Assembly: GCF_000340215.1 (NCBI RefSeq)
Contig: NW_006921533.1
Location: 6,944,500-7,008,499 of the forward strand
Reading direction: 5' to 3'
Source of the DNA: Pseudocercospora fijiensis CIRAD86
Lineage: Eukaryota > Ascomycota > Dothideomycetes > Mycosphaerellales > Mycosphaerellaceae
DNA length: 64,000 nucleotides
The notes under the pieces were generated by a model. The model saw only the letters and a program-made list of their open reading frames with translations. It was not told where the DNA came from and did not search any database. Shown in pieces: positions 1 to 13,839 of the stretch. Position numbers and translations under genes: made by a program. Within the stretch, counting starts at the first letter, position 1. Each line of letters begins with the position of its first letter.

Positions 1-939
1 TTTTCCTAGAAAATTACCTAGACAGATCTTATACGTATTATAGACCTAGATATTAGGCCTAAGAGGCTACCCTATCTTTCTCTCGTACCCTTACTTCCGA
101 CTATTCTAGCGCCTTCTATCTATTAGATATACGCGGCTAGAATAAGGTTTACGTACCCGCGCGACCGTTATTAAACGTAGTACGTAGAAGCTCGGACTAT
201 ATCGCCGAAGTAACATTTTAACTATCGCTCGAATTAATAATAATAATAATATATACGGCTACGAGGTATAATAAGTATACGAGGCGTATAACTGTAGCTG
301 TCTATATTATAGCAATATTAAACAAGCATTATAAAGAAGCATTACTACTAATATAGCCGGAGGATCGAAGCTTTAGTAGAAGCGCGGCGCGATAATGTTC
401 GGTTAGGAGGATACGCCTCTACTAGAGTATACGCCTCTACTAGGCGGCACCCCTAAAACGCCTCCGTCCGGCTAGGTAACAATATCGCTATAGCGCGGCA
501 AAGACCCTAAGGGAATAGAACAAGGCAACGAAGTAGAGAATAAAGAGAATTCTAAGGCAATAGAAATAGATAGAGAAGATAGTAATAACGACTATAAGGG
601 AAATAGAGGACGGGAGCCTATTCCCGAGAATAAAGAGAATAAGAATAAAGAGAATAAGAATAAAAAGAATAAGAATAAAGAGAATAAAAACGAAGAAAAT
701 AAAAATAAAAAAACTAATAATAAGGAAGGGGAGCCTATTCCTAGAACTAAGAATAAGGATACTACTAGAAAGAGGGGAAATCCCGAGGATAGTTAATCTA
801 CTACTCTAAATAATAGGGGAGCAGTAGTAAGGCAGGCTATACCTACTAATAGGAAAGAGTAAGGACAGGATAACGACGAGGCTAAGAAAGAGGTTTCCGA
901 TAACGGCGGAGAAGAAGAGTAGAGTTAGTAGGCTACTAA

Positions 940-3900
940 GAGATAGGCGCCTAAGACGAAGCGTCTTATTATCGCGCTACCTAAGCCGGGCGAAATCCTA
1001 CGTATACCGTACCTAGACAAGGTGCCGAGGTTTTCTAATATACTCTCGTATATCGATAGAGCTAGGTATAAGGCTAACGTCGTCTCGGACGTACTAGATA
1101 TACTAGTACGTTCTATTAACGGCATAATACGGCGCGAATACAAACTCCTATATAAGATTGCAACGAATAGTAGGCCGGAAAAGGCTTTAGTGCTATAGTT
1201 ACCTATAGCTCCTATCTACGCCGAGCGGTATATAGCCTTCGGCACTCCTCGAATCGAGTATACGCTTATACCTTAGGTCTATAAGACGATTAGCGCCTTA
1301 GGTAATCGCCTATATTATATCTTAGAGACTAGCTATAACGCCGACGCGCCGTACTATTACGATACCTACGATTAGTAAGGTCGCGAACGCCTCGACCTCT
1401 ACGAATAGAAGCTTCGCGACGGTATAGAGACTAAGGCTAGACGCTAGGTCTATCGTAAGGAATCGAAGGAAGAGAGCCTTAGGGACAACAACTATAAGGC
1501 CTTATAGATCGAATTAGAAACAGAGGGCGAGCGCGCTACGCGTCTTACCGATATTAAGAAGGCCTTAAAGGCTAAGGCCGACTAGTATAAGAGGAAGTTT
1601 AGGAAAAAGGATAATAAGGGCCGCGACGTATATAGTAACTACCTCTAGCCGGACCTCGCCTCTTTTAAGAACAAGTACGATTTCGATACCGACGACGAGA
1701 AGCCTACCTAGGCTAGGAAGAAGGCTATCCTCGGCGCGCGTATAGTACTATAGGCGGATTAGCTTATCGGCATTTTGCCTAATAGACTAGTAGTATACCT
1801 CGTATCGGTCTAGCTATTATATTTTAGCCTTAACGAATTTAAGATAGCGCTTATTAACCCGGATTCTATATACGGTTCCGAAAAGCATATAAATTAGTAA
1901 TACGCCCCCTCCGGCGAATAGCCTAAGGCAATCTAGAAGAGTACCGGCGAGATCTACCCTTCTAGATAGATAAGGAAAGGCTAAAGCGGACTAAGAAACC
2001 CTTACTATAGTACTAACGTACGCTTACTCGAGTAGGCGATAGCCGGTAATAAGCTACTATACGATATTAACGAAGACGGCTTCTCTATAGATAACTTAAT
2101 TATATACGCTCCTAAGGTTCTAGAGGACTTTACTATACCGGACTTCGCTATTCTAAGATATAAGCGCGATAGTTTTACTTATATAACGGCTTTCTAGAAA
2201 ACTTACTAAGGCGAGATAACGACTATTGCTATCGCCTACTATATATTAGTATACTAGGTTATAGAGGGAGCGTATTACCTCGCAAGTTACCTAGAGGTAG
2301 CGAGTTACTTCGCCGGACTAATCGCCGACGTAGTCGAGCGCTATAAAACAGATCTAAGACAGAAAATAGCCGCCGACCTTAAGTCTATCTTCGATATCTT
2401 CCTCGAACCTTTCCTAGCGCTAGTACTTTAGGGCGAGTAGCTAAAGATATAGCGCTCGATATATATATAGCTAATCGTAGTATTTATAGACGATAAGAAG
2501 TAGCAATTAGAATATAGCGATATTACTAAGGACTTCGAGCGCGTAGTCCGCAACTTTTAGATATAATTAGGCTATTTCCCGCTAGGCCTACGCGTCCTAC
2601 TAATAGACCTAATATTAAGTCTTATACCGGCTACCTAAGGCATAGTCTTTTAGGATATTCCTTTAGCCTACTACGAAGAGAAGGCTAAGGCGATAACGAA
2701 AGACGGATACTAACGCCCGGCGATACTACTATATCCCGACTATATAAAGTAGAAAAAAGCAATCGACTAAAAGATATCTACGTAGACTAAAAATTTAAAG
2801 CTAAACTCTAGGAATAGAAGGCTTAGGAGTAGGCTAACGTAAAGGCTTAGAAGGCAGCCTAGAAAGCCGTAAAAGTATAGAAGGCCGCCTCTACCTCGAT
2901 AGCTAGAAAGCGTAAGGATGCGCCTATATCGGCCCTAACCGCCGCTAAAAAGGCTAAGTCTACTAAAGCCGATAGTAGTAAAGCCGACCCGCTAACCGCT
3001 ACTAAAAAGGCTAAGTCTACTAAAGCCGATAGTAGCAAAGCCGACCCGCTAACTACTACTAAAAAGGCTAAGTCTACTAAAGCCGACGATAGCTAAGTCG
3101 ACCTAGGTACTAGAAAAGGCAAATCTACGAAAGCGCCCGCCGGGAAGGCCGCAATAGTAGGAAAGGCTAAGTCTACTAAAGCGTAAGCTACGAAATCCGT
3201 AGCGGCGCCGAAGAAAGTAACCGATAAGGGCAATTTAGACTTAAGTAAACCTATAACTCGCGTAGATAAGGAGATCGTAGACGCCGCTATCTACGTAGGA
3301 CTAGCTCCCTAAGGACTCTTTACGGATTCGACGATCCGCCTCCCTACGAGCTATTTCGACTTTCCGAGACTTATAATAGCTTTCCGTAACGTAGACTTAG
3401 AGCGGGTACTACCCGGTAATAAGCTACGTCTATTAAGGGAGTAGGAGAAGGATTTCATCCGCCGCTCTATAGCTTTTTACGAACTTAATATCGATACTAG
3501 CTAGCTTATTCTCGCGATATTCTTAGACGAAGAATAGAAAGCCTACCTCTACTATCTAATACTAGTCGCATTAAATTTCAACTACGAGTACGGAAACATT
3601 TACTTCTAGGTCTCTTAAATGCTAGTATCCGCTTAGGATAAGATCGAGAAAATTAATAAAGCCGACTCTTTCCCGAATCGAGATTTCGTTACTAGTATAT
3701 CTAGAGACGATAGAGACGTAGATATAAACGCTTTCTATAACTAGACGAACTAGATACTAAGTTACGCCCTTAAGTAAATAATAAACGTTATTTAATAAAA
3801 CGGCGACCGCTTAATACTTTACCTAATAAGTAAGCTCCTTATATCGGCGGTGCCCTTACTATTAAAGGCCGCTATCCTTCGGTACTAGATAAAGGCGCTC

Positions 3901-5100
3901 GTTCTAATAGACGGGAATAACGAGATCTAGCCTATACTCTAGGCGACTATCGTTTACTATAAGAGAGATAACGACGTTAGATAGCTACTTAAGCACTTCG
4001 CGCGGGAACTCGACGACTAAAGTAGCGGACGCCCGCTATAGTAAATCGCGACTAAGGATACTAGGTACTCTAGGTCTACTATAGACAACGCGTTTCGGCC
4101 CCCTAGAGAGGATATTCTCGATAAGCTCGAGGCCGTAAAACAGCTATATTTCGCGGAGCTAATATATACCCGCCCTATAAAGATAGTCTAGCAAATTCCG
4201 CTAGAGCCTACGTCTATCGACGATAGCCGTACCTTACTAATCGAGGCGATACGCGACTATAGATAGGACGACGACGCCTTTCGGAAGGCATTAGCTACGT
4301 TATAAGGAAATTAGTAGGAGGATACCGACCCGTAAGAATTTAAGTAATACGTCGGCCTCTTTATAAGAGCCGTCGGCGACGCGCTCGAAGATAGCGGCTA
4401 CGATTAAGTAATAGACGATAAAGACCTCGCCGAACTAGATACCGACGAGAGGTTATAGTATAAGAGATATATCGCGCTATATTAGAAGTTCGGTACCGCG
4501 TTTGCCTAACTACTAGAAGAGAATTAAAGAGAGGTTATAGACTACGGCAACTAATTCGACTAGAAAGGCACCGCCTAGGACGGTAAATTCGACCCTACTA
4601 ACCTTAAGGACATTATAGAGTTTATAAATACACTCGCTAATTTCTAGTTAGAAGACGGCACTATTAAATACGATAACGAAGACGAGCCGACCCTAAGTCT
4701 ACCCCTAATTATCTACTCTATCTAGCGTATATCTAAAGAACCTAACTCCGCTACGAATACGATTAAGGCTATAAAAGACCTACCGCTACTATAGTACCTT
4801 AGATAAAAGGAAAGCGACCTTTTTAAACTGCTTGCCGCGCTCTATAGATTAGTACGACCGAGCGGCGATAAGGGCCTACGTAAGGCGCTCGGAAAACTTA
4901 CCGTAAAGACTTTTAATAGTCTATATCCTACTAATAAGAAAAAGGGCCTCCGCTTTCTAGAACTGCGCTCTCTATAGTAAGGAGAACCCGATAACGAGCA
5001 TCCTAGAGACCCCGCAGTTAGCGAATAGTAGTGCTTCTTATACTCTCGCGTATTAACGACCTAGCTAGAGGAAATAGGATATTAAGTATTAGCGGGTAAG
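940..5100 (+). pseudogene. very large dead ORF, unrecognised
   Basis: A single forward reading frame can be followed for roughly 4 kb, interrupted almost only by TAG or TAA codons, as expected where RIP changed CAG or CAA. The deduced protein would exceed 1,300 residues. The frame includes a Lys/Ala/Ser-rich tandem-repeat stretch (about 2,930-3,190) and ends with a cysteine-containing segment near 5,150. Upstream (480-900) is a purine-rich stretch that could encode a Glu/Lys/Asn-rich leader. I do not recognise a transposase, reverse transcriptase, integrase or helicase motif. It may be transposon cargo or a multicopy gene family silenced by RIP. Confidence 0.5.
2930..3190. repeat. about 60-bp tandem repeats inside dead ORF
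   Basis: Three to four copies of a unit of about 60 bp, containing the string gctaaaaaggctaagtctac, lie in frame with the large dead ORF. They would encode a Lys/Ala/Ser/Thr-rich low-complexity tail. Confidence 0.7.
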
Positions 5101-5229
5101 GAAGAATTAGGATAGCGAGACGAAAAATAGGGGCGTATAGCCTAAAATCTCTTTTGTTATATATGCAGATACTAAGTCTACCGTCCGCGTAGTCGCGGAC
5201 ATTTCGGGACTAGGGGATTCTATTACGAA

Positions 5230-6290
5230 GGTAGGCATAGGCATAGGCTAGGTAGGAGGCCCTAGCCTCCTATAGTATATACTTCTCTAAGCCTAGATAG
5301 ACTTAGAATAATTATCTACTTTATAACATACGATGCATAACAAGTCGTTTAGCTTTAATTTGCTAACCTTAAGAATAGCTCTAGCTCTAGCGTCCTTAGT
5401 AGTAGTCTTAAACTTAATATTAATCTTAATCTTATCTCTAGTATCGTTTATTAACTCTATAGCGTAGTCGAGAGCCTTATTATAATCGTCCGCTATAGAA
5501 GGATTAGTATATGTAAGTTAAGCAGAGATAGCCGTCCGGTAAGAGCGATAGCGATAGTAAGAATATCGTTACCTTACCTTTCTTCTAACTCTACCTAAAC
5601 TAGTTACTCTTCGCTACTTTAGCGGTAGACACGATTAATATATAGTTACCGATATAGAGCTACTTCTTCTACGCTTCTTCGTTAGCCTAATAGTACGTAT
5701 CTTTAGCGTATTAAGTGCTAGCGCCGGTATAGTTATAATTCTCGATAGCTAACTTATTATTACTAGTAAGAAGGCGCTAGGTTTGCCTATACTATAGGTC
5801 CTTACGAGGGTCGTAAGATAGCGTAGATATATCTTCCTTATTTATCTACTAACTATTTACTAGGCGCCGAGCCTGCCCTAGTACTAGTCTCGAAGGCGAG
5901 GTATTAGCTAATCGAGTTAACTCGCCGACCTTAACTTCGCTAGCGATATTATCTTCTATAGTAGTAGCGGTATCGTTAATCTAGTATTCCTTCTACGCGG
6001 CGGCCTTAAACGCCGGTATATTATTAAACTTCTTCTACTATGCCGTCTTCTTCTACTTTCTACCGACTAGCGCCTTCTTCTTACTACCCTTCTTCGTAGG
6101 CGATTGCGACTCGCGCCGCCGCTCGGCTTCCTTATATACTAGTAGGTCCTTCGACGGTACCGCCCTTCGACGAGACGTACGCGTTTCCGAGGCCTCCGAT
6201 ATAACGTAGTATTCGATATAGATATACTAGAGATCGGTCGCTATCTTCGTAGCGATAAGAATAGCGACTTCCGGCGGTAGCAACGTATAA
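5230..6290 (-). pseudogene. degenerate minus-strand ORF, unrecognised
   Basis: Reading the reverse strand gives a mostly open frame with TAG/TAA interruptions. One part is Lys/Arg-rich (about 6,000-6,130) and further on is a segment with a Cys-x-x-Cys (about 5,330). It converges on the large forward dead ORF ending near 5,100. The basic segment and the position beside a large ORF suggest a second gene of the same mobile element, but I cannot name a family. Confidence 0.35.
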
Positions 6291-7029
6291 CAAGACATAC
6301 TAAGAGGCTAGATTAAGAGGCGGTGTAACCCTATATAACATTATCGTACTTAGAAGGTATAAAGAAGTCTAATTATAGTGTTCTACGAGGCTTAAAACCT
6401 ATAGTTCTTAGCATTCTTAACCTTCCGGAAAAGAACAGTATAAGAGCGGAGCTTATAGCGCTTAGAAGGATTGCTATATATCTATACGAAGGAGTTTTAA
6501 TAGCTGTACGCTGTTTGCGATTATTAGCTACGTATTGCATAAATAGGCGATCCTAGTATAGGCCCGATAATATAGATAAGGCTATTCGGGGCCCTATACT
6601 AGATAAGTTCTAGATCTATAGAGTTAATCTTCGCTTTAACGCCTACGCGTTACGCGCTTAGGGTAGCGACCGTAATATTCCGCTAGAAAGTATAAGACTA
6701 AAGAATCGTACCAAACGATATCTTCGAAGGCTGTATATAAGTTGCATAAACACCCCGATACATACGAGGACTCGGTAACGTTATACCTTATCGCACAATT
6801 AATATATCGAACACAAGCTTAACGAAAGATATAAGAGACTTTATCTTTTCTACCTTAATCTAATCCTTATTACAGCAGCAATTATTACATTAGTAGCCTA
6901 ACTAGATTTCGCTACAAAATCTTGAACAAAAGCATTACAGCTTCCTATTAATTAAAAATCTTTTATCTATTAAGATACAAACCTTTACTATCGTCGCCTT
7001 CTTCGCTACTACTATTATAGCCGCCCTAG

Positions 7030-7210
7030 TAGTAGAGCCATAGGTTAATCTACTAACTACTCTGCTAACAGACCTACTAACTACTCTCCCGACGAGCTTG
7101 CTAACTACCCTCCCGATAGACTTGCTAACAACTCTGCTAACAAACCTACTAACGACTCTTCTAACTAACTTGCTAACAACTCTGCTAACTAACCCGCTAA
7201 CTGCCGTAGT
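7030..7210. repeat. short tandem repeat, gctaac-based
   Basis: About ten imperfect copies of an 18-24-bp unit built around ctaact..ctgctaac follow one another. RIP has blurred the unit. No gene is apparent here. Confidence 0.6.
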
Positions 7211-8399
7211 TATTCCCGCTATTACTATCCCTAGAATTACTACAAGTCTTCCGTATTACATCTTTTAAAAGATTTCCTACTAACCCTTCCTTAGATTCTA
7301 CCTTACGTAACTATACTACTACGAACCATTCTAGCACGAACTATTAGGACTCTAGCTATCCTAACTATTGCCTAGATACGAGGAATACGGCACTCGATCT
7401 TTAAGTCGATAGATAGATAAGATTTCGTATATTATTAAGTGTAATTAACGGAAGTAAATAATATAACGGCTAACCCTAAGTCCTTCTTTAATAAGTAGGA
7501 AGCTATCTAAGTATAATTATAGAAAGATAGCAAAAAGTTCGATATACTATAATATTGCTTAATAGAATATACGGTTTTGATATACTTGCTACTTTACTTT
7601 CCCTTACTTCCTAAAAGGGTAACTAGTTCTTAGCAACAACTACTGCTTACTTTTATGCAGTAGTGTAACAAGAAAGCAAATCTCTACGCTTAACGATAGT
7701 AAAGCCGGGAATTTTGATACGTTACTCGTAACGGGTTGTATTACAAAACTAGACAAGTCTTAATTATTAGAGCTATAGTATACAGGCTCTAGCTTAGTAT
7801 ACGGGCTCGCGTATTAGAGCATCAAACAGTACATGCATGCAACTAAGACGTCGGAGCGAAGACACGTAGCAATTAAACAGAATGCAAACAAACCCTCGCG
7901 CTAAGGAGGCATAAAATTAAAGCTCTTCGTAATCTTTCTTTAACTCTCCCGTTGTATATGTACGTCTACCTCCCTCTAGATCGAAGTAAGTCGCAAATCT
8001 AAGCACCTAGCCTAGTATATACGGGTAAATACTTAAATAGGACTTATTAGCATAGTAATTACTAAGATAGGACTCCTCTTACTTAGATAGTAAACATTGG
8101 CATAGGAATTACTTAGATAGGACTAGTCCTATCTAACTAGCTTTTTGTAGCTATAGGAATTATAGGCATAGGAAACATTAGTATAAAAATTATACGTATA
8201 GGAAACATTAGCGTAAAAATTACACGTATAGGATTTTCTATATTCGTAGCCTTAGCTAGCAGATATACAAATATATACTACTAAAGTAATTTAGTACGGA
8301 ACGATTAAAGAGTCCTTCGTGCGCTCGATCCTATTATTTAGCTTATATTTTCTATATCCTATACTATACGCTATAAATATAGAAAATATAGAAAAGATA

Positions 8400-8720
8400 G
8401 TATAGACTCGGCGGATCGACTTTACGACTTTACTACTTTACGACTTTACTACTTTACGACTTTACGACTTAAGTACGAGACGACTAGCTTTTAACCGCTC
8501 GACCTTCGTAGCAATCGACCTTCGCCGTAATCGACTTTCTATATTCGTAGCAATCGACCTTCGTAGCAATCGACCTTCGCCGTAATCGACTTTCTATATT
8601 CGTAGCAATCTACCTTCGTAGTAATCTACCTTCGTAGTAATCTACCTTCGTAGCAATCTACCTTCGTAGCAATCTACCTTTATAGTAATCGACTTTCTAT
8701 ATTCGTACGTATTTACTATA
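8400..8720. repeat. short tandem arrays around hairpin sequence
   Basis: The stretch starts with repeated tttactactttacgac units (about 8,415-8,475). It continues with many copies of cttcgtagcaatcgac-like 16-mers, interspersed with tttctatattcgtag. The latter matches one arm of the hairpin family described at 8,931. Confidence 0.7.
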
Positions 8721-8930
8721 GATATAGAAAATCGATTAGTTATATATATCCTAATTAATCCTAACTAGTTACTCTCCTCTACTCTAAACTTAAAACCTAA
8801 TTAGTCCCTTTCCCTACAATCTGCAGTTCTACTATTGTTAGTTCGTAGGGATAGCATCGGGGAGCCTCGGGCTTAAAGAAACCCTAACTATTGTCGCCTA
8901 GGTCGTAAAGCTTACTTTAGCCGATTTACA

Positions 8931-9110
8931 ATTTCTATATCTAGTAGTAACTACTACGGATATAGAAATCTATAAACGCTTTACTTAAGCAACATTACCT
9001 TATTATAGCGCGAAGCTAATCCGTACTAACTATTGTCGTAAGGTCGCGAATCTTACCCGACTAGAATTACAGTTTCTATATCTAGTAGCAACTACTACGG
9101 ATACAGAAAT
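8931..9110. repeat. two hairpin elements of about 40 bp
   Basis: Two near-palindromes (8,931-8,969 and 9,073-9,110) have arms reading atttctatatctagtagt and its complement around a 2-4-base centre, about 105 bp apart in otherwise similar surroundings. Related hairpins occur near 10,930, 11,170, 12,735, 27,533, 27,757, 27,881 and repeatedly at 30,190-30,700. They look like a very short inverted-repeat family. Confidence 0.65.
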
Positions 9111-9299
9111 TCACAAACGCTTTACTTTAGCAATATTACCTCGCCGTACCGCGAAGCTAATTACCGTTACCTAATCTAAGTAAAGCCCTACCTAGACCCT
9201 CGTTATTACTTAAACAATAGAACAATAGCCGTAGGGTTTTACGATAGTATATCTCTTATATCTCTTCCTTAGTTCTTCCTTCTGCTTCTTCTTCCCTTC

Positions 9300-12100
9300 T
9301 TCCTTTAGATATCGTATATACCCTCTTACCCTCGTCTATAACATTACCTTAAATATAAGACCTACGTTAATAGTATAGGAAGTAACAAAGATAGCCGGTC
9401 CCTAGTTTGCTCCGACCGCTCGCGGTTACCCCTTCTTTAGCTAGGTACGACTTAACTAAACTTAGATAAGGAAGGCATTAAGTAACTAATTTACTTTATT
9501 TAGAGCTCTACCGCCTACCGCCGCGGCCGCCGTGCTATTCTATAAGTTGTTAACATTAATAGCATTTATTAGGAATGTATACTAATTGCCTCTAGTCGTC
9601 GTATTTGCGAGCGCTTAGCTACCGCCGACCTCGCCCGCTACTCCCTTAACGCCGCTCGTTTCCGCGCGGCCTTTCTCGTACTACGCTAGCGCCGGTAGTA
9701 GCAGTAGTAGTAGTAGCAGCAGGATAAGTATAGAGCTAGTAGGTTATTCGTAGAGCTTATTTTACTAATAGTCTATATAGCGACAATATTATAGTCGACG
9801 CTAGTAGCGACGACGAACTAGCCCTATAAGTTCTAGTTTAGTCCTTAAGAACTTAGTATATTTAGCATTCTTATATCTTATCTATAGGCAGAACGACTAC
9901 TAAGTGCCGCCTTTTAGCGAGGAAACTCTACCGTATATTTAATTATTTCGAGCTCCTTTACTATTAATAAAGAGCTAATATTATTATAGTATCGACGACG
10001 ATAAGCCTGCCGCCGCCGCCGCCGCCGCTCTACCCTCCCCCTCCCTCTCTTCGGCCTCCTCTTTTTTCGAGCCTACTGCCGCCGCCCCCCCTTCTAGCTC
10101 CCTTATGCCTATCGCCGCCGCCGCCCCTCTCTCTACCCCCTTTATACTAATCGTCGCGCCTCGCGAGGTACTAACTTTTCTAAGCAAGACTCTAGCTAAC
10201 CGGGCTAGTAACAGACGCAGTCGTCTAGCGAAAGCTAGTAAGAATATAGTGCTGCTTCGCCGCCTAGAGGTAGTAGATAAGTAGTAGTCTATTTCGGAGA
10301 AGAAGTAGCGTCGTATATTTAACTTTAGAGTATAGAGATCTATATATATATACTAATAATTATTTAGTTTACCCCGGCCGTTAGAAGATCTAGTCGTATA
10401 TCGGCCGCATTATAGAGATCCTGTCGCTATCTCGCCGCCGCCGCCTATATATCGAGTACTACCGCGAGCCGACCTACGAGTGCCGCGAGTACACTACTAA
10501 TACCTTTAGCATATAGCGCAAGTGCGCCCGCTACATTTAGGCGAACTATCCGTATATAGATCGCGACTCGCCGCTTTATTTATCGTCGGATAGTTCGGAT
10601 AGTTCGGAGGCTAAGAGTAATAAGGACGAGAAGTAGGCGCTAGGTCTTTATTTTTCTGTTTTTTTTTTCTACTGTTTAGTCTTAGTCTAGGTTAGTCTAG
10701 GTTTAGCTAGTATTCGGTTCTCGAGGCCGCCTCGTCGTAAGACGAGGTCGTAAGACCTTATAGTATCTCGTAGTAGCTAGCGCGCTATTACGCTATTAAA
10801 AATAAAACTTACTATATAGCGCTAGACGCTGCTATTGCTAATTGCTTACATTCTCTTATTCTCTTATACTATCGCAGTTCTTATCTATATCGATAGGCCT
10901 TCTTATTATAGGCACCTATAGTCGATCGAATTTCTATATTTATTACTATAGATACCCGCTAGCGCCCGCGTTAGCTAGCTAATCGTAAATTTCTATATTT
11001 ATAGGTATACCTACGTACTTCTACATTCGTAATCTCTAGAAGGCCTAGTATATCCTATTTATAAAGTATTAATATCGTAGACTCGAGAACTCTAGTTACG
11101 TCGGTCGTAGAGCGTATACTTCGAGAAGTTACGTCGATTGTCTATTTAGCTATTTGCCTCCCTCGTTGCAATTTCTATATTCACTAAACTAGATACCCGC
11201 TAGTACCCGCATCTGCCGACTAATCGTGAATTTCTGTATTTATAGGCGGACTATTAGTCTTTTACATTCCCTAAAGCTAGGCTAAGTCTCTACTCCTACG
11301 TTGCCTCCGCTATTGTCTACGTATATGCCTCTATCGTTAGCCTCGATTTAGACCTAGCTAGCGCCCCTGCTTCTAAGCCCTTCTATCCTATTGTTTGCTA
11401 TCTACCGTATTCGTTAACTCGTATACTATTCGACTTGTTGCCTATTGCTTGTTGTTTACCGTTTGCCGTTTGCTATTTACGTTTATATAAACACAATAGG
11501 CGGCAAATAGTATAGTACGTAACTAGTAGTTACTATATATTATATACGAGTCTATATACTCTTTGTCCCTCTCTTTAGTAGAGCAACTCTAAAACTAGTA
11601 CTCGAAATCGTTAATACCTTTACCGAATATAAGAGATCTCTAGGCTCGGGTAGCTCGGATCGACGCGGAGATCTAGAGAGTAGTTCGATAAGGCTCTAGC
11701 GGCAAACTAGTTAGTCTAGGTACCGAGGCTAAGGCTCGAGTAGTAATCGATCGAGAGTAGGGAGCGGAGGAGGAAAGGTAGCGGTAAAAGGCTCGAGAAT
11801 AGTATAGGCGGATATAGGGCAATTATCTAGGAGAGACGCCGCTACCGTCTCTATCTGTATCTGCTAGTAGTTAGTATAGCAACAAGAATTAGAAGCAAGG
11901 GGGAAAATACACTATACTATAATATAGTATAATACTATAGAATATCGACTAGGCACGAACCGGAGGTAGCGTTTAAACCTAGGCGTAGCTAGTTTCTATC
12001 CTAACAGTATAGTATAGAAATAGCGAGAATTATAGCGCTATATAGATATAGCGAGAAGCGGCGGCCGTATATAGGTATAGCTAGACTCCTATTCTCTAGC
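9300..12100. other. degenerate sequence with no assignable gene
   Basis: RIP-decayed DNA. It contains a GCC-repeat-rich low-complexity stretch (about 9,990-10,130) whose open frames are composition artefacts, and a mostly open forward stretch at about 10,290-10,640. Single hairpin arms lie near 10,930, 10,985, 11,166 and 11,227. I see no recognisable protein family. Confidence 0.5.
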
Positions 12101-12124
12101 TTAAAACCTACTTAGTATCTAGTT

Positions 12125-12550
12125 CTCTCGCTCGAAATCTGCGCTGCTCTTCTTAAAAACTATTAAAACTCTAGCTCTCCTACTCGAAATCTATACTACT
12201 CTTCTTAAAAACTATCGAAACTCTAGCTCTCCTGCTCGAAATCTGTGCTACTCTTCTTAAAAACTATCGAAACTCTAGCTCTCCTGCTCGAAATCCGTAC
12301 TACTCTACTTAAAACCTGCCGAAACTCTAGCTATATCGCTCGAAATCCGTGCTGCTCTGCTTCAAATCCGTACTACTCTCCCCGAAACCTACCGAAACTC
12401 TAGCTATATCGCTCGAAATCCGTACTACTCTACTTCAAATCTGTACTACTCTCCCCGAAACCTACCGAAACTCTAGCTATATCGCTCGAAATCTATACTA
12501 CTCTACTAGAAAGAACTACGCTACTCTTCTCGAAACCTACTTATATATAC
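12125..12550. repeat. 52-bp minisatellite
   Basis: Seven or so imperfect units of about 52 bp (one about 73 bp) each begin with ctcgaaatc and contain ctactct and gaaactctagct. Units start near 12,131, 12,183, 12,235, 12,287, 12,339, 12,412 and 12,485. The open frame at 12,349-12,633 is a by-product of the repeat. Confidence 0.8.
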
Positions 12551-12989
12551 CGTTCCTACCTATAGGAGGAGTAATGTTACGCCGTATCGGCGTAGATTAT
12601 ACGATTAAGCGTACGATATTAAAACAATACTAGCGACGACGATAACGAAGTGCTATTACGTATACGATTGCGAAGGCGAGTTTCGTGTATTCGATAATGC
12701 GATATTAGATTACTTCTAGTTAATGTTCGATAGTTATATTTCTATATTTATAGTTAGTCGTATAGAATATAGAAATTTAGGTATACCTCGTATACTTACT
12801 CGGATCTTAGACTCTATATATGTACTCTATAAACTATCGAACCTTCGCCCTACCTCCTTTATACTCGTATTAATATCTAATAATAATACGAAATATACAG
12901 TCCTTCGAACGACTATATCTAAGCTTTAGATATAACAAAATGCTACGCGGCGCTGTATTATACGCTTTAGTCGTATTTGTCTATCCCCT

Positions 12990-13500
12990 TAGTAGTATAA
13001 GCTAGTAAATAAAGGCCTCGTATACCTTAACTATATCGATATAGATTGCCCCGGGTACGAATCTTAGGTAACGAGGGCTCGCCGCTGCTACTATGTAAGA
13101 TAAATAATCGGTAAAATGCACGACCCGGATCCTATCGTCCTACTTTACTAGAATAATATTTATTACATATTCCGAGTCTACTTTATATACAAATCTCCGC
13201 ATTCGACCTGTCTAGTACTATACGATAAACGTATCCCTAGACTCCTATATACTAATAATATCTCGGTTAAGAGCGTCTATAGTATACTTCTAATCGGGGA
13301 ATACTATATCGAAATAAAAGGGGGTCGAAGGGAGTTTTAGCTTAAAGTCTATAAGCTCGGCTCGTAGTACTAGTTCGGGTATTGTAATCGCATATCTCGA
13401 CAATGCCGCTACAATACACGCGTTGTCGAGTCTGCGAGTACGTAGGATAAGGTCCCCGACCGCGACCGAGGAGATAAGGTAGATAGTATACTAAGACCCC
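12990..13500 (-). pseudogene. degenerate minus-strand ORF, unrecognised
   Basis: The reverse strand is almost open here, with sparse TAG interruptions, and reads like a folded protein rather than low complexity. It lies just left of the MULE transposase remnant and diverges from it, so it may be a second gene of that element or of another insertion. A trinucleotide run (aat then acg, about 13,580-13,620) separates the two. Family not recognised. Confidence 0.3.
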
Positions 13501-13839
13501 GGCTAATTTCCCCCTAATTATACGTTAAATACGTTAAATTAGTATATCGTGTTCTCTGTTCCCTTCGCCGACCTTCGTTCCTATAATAATAATAATAATA
13601 ACGACGACGACGACGACGATTAACTATAGTATACTAGACAAATACGATACTACGAATCGCTATACCTAAAGACGATTATAGCGACGCGTAGAAACGCGTC
13701 GCCCGTACTACTCGCCTAAGGCTAATGCTATCCAAATATATAGGCAGTAGTAAGGGCATTCGACTAGTATATAGTATAGAAGGGGTAGTCTTTATTTGCT
13801 AGGTTATCGAAGCTAAAACGTAAAGAGTATATATATCTA

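Noticed and set aside
9984..10187. Ala/Glu-rich ORF over GCC repeats
   Set aside because: Composition artefact of a trinucleotide-rich stretch.
12349..12633. 94-codon plus-strand ORF
   Set aside because: Produced by the 52-bp minisatellite; no protein-like composition.
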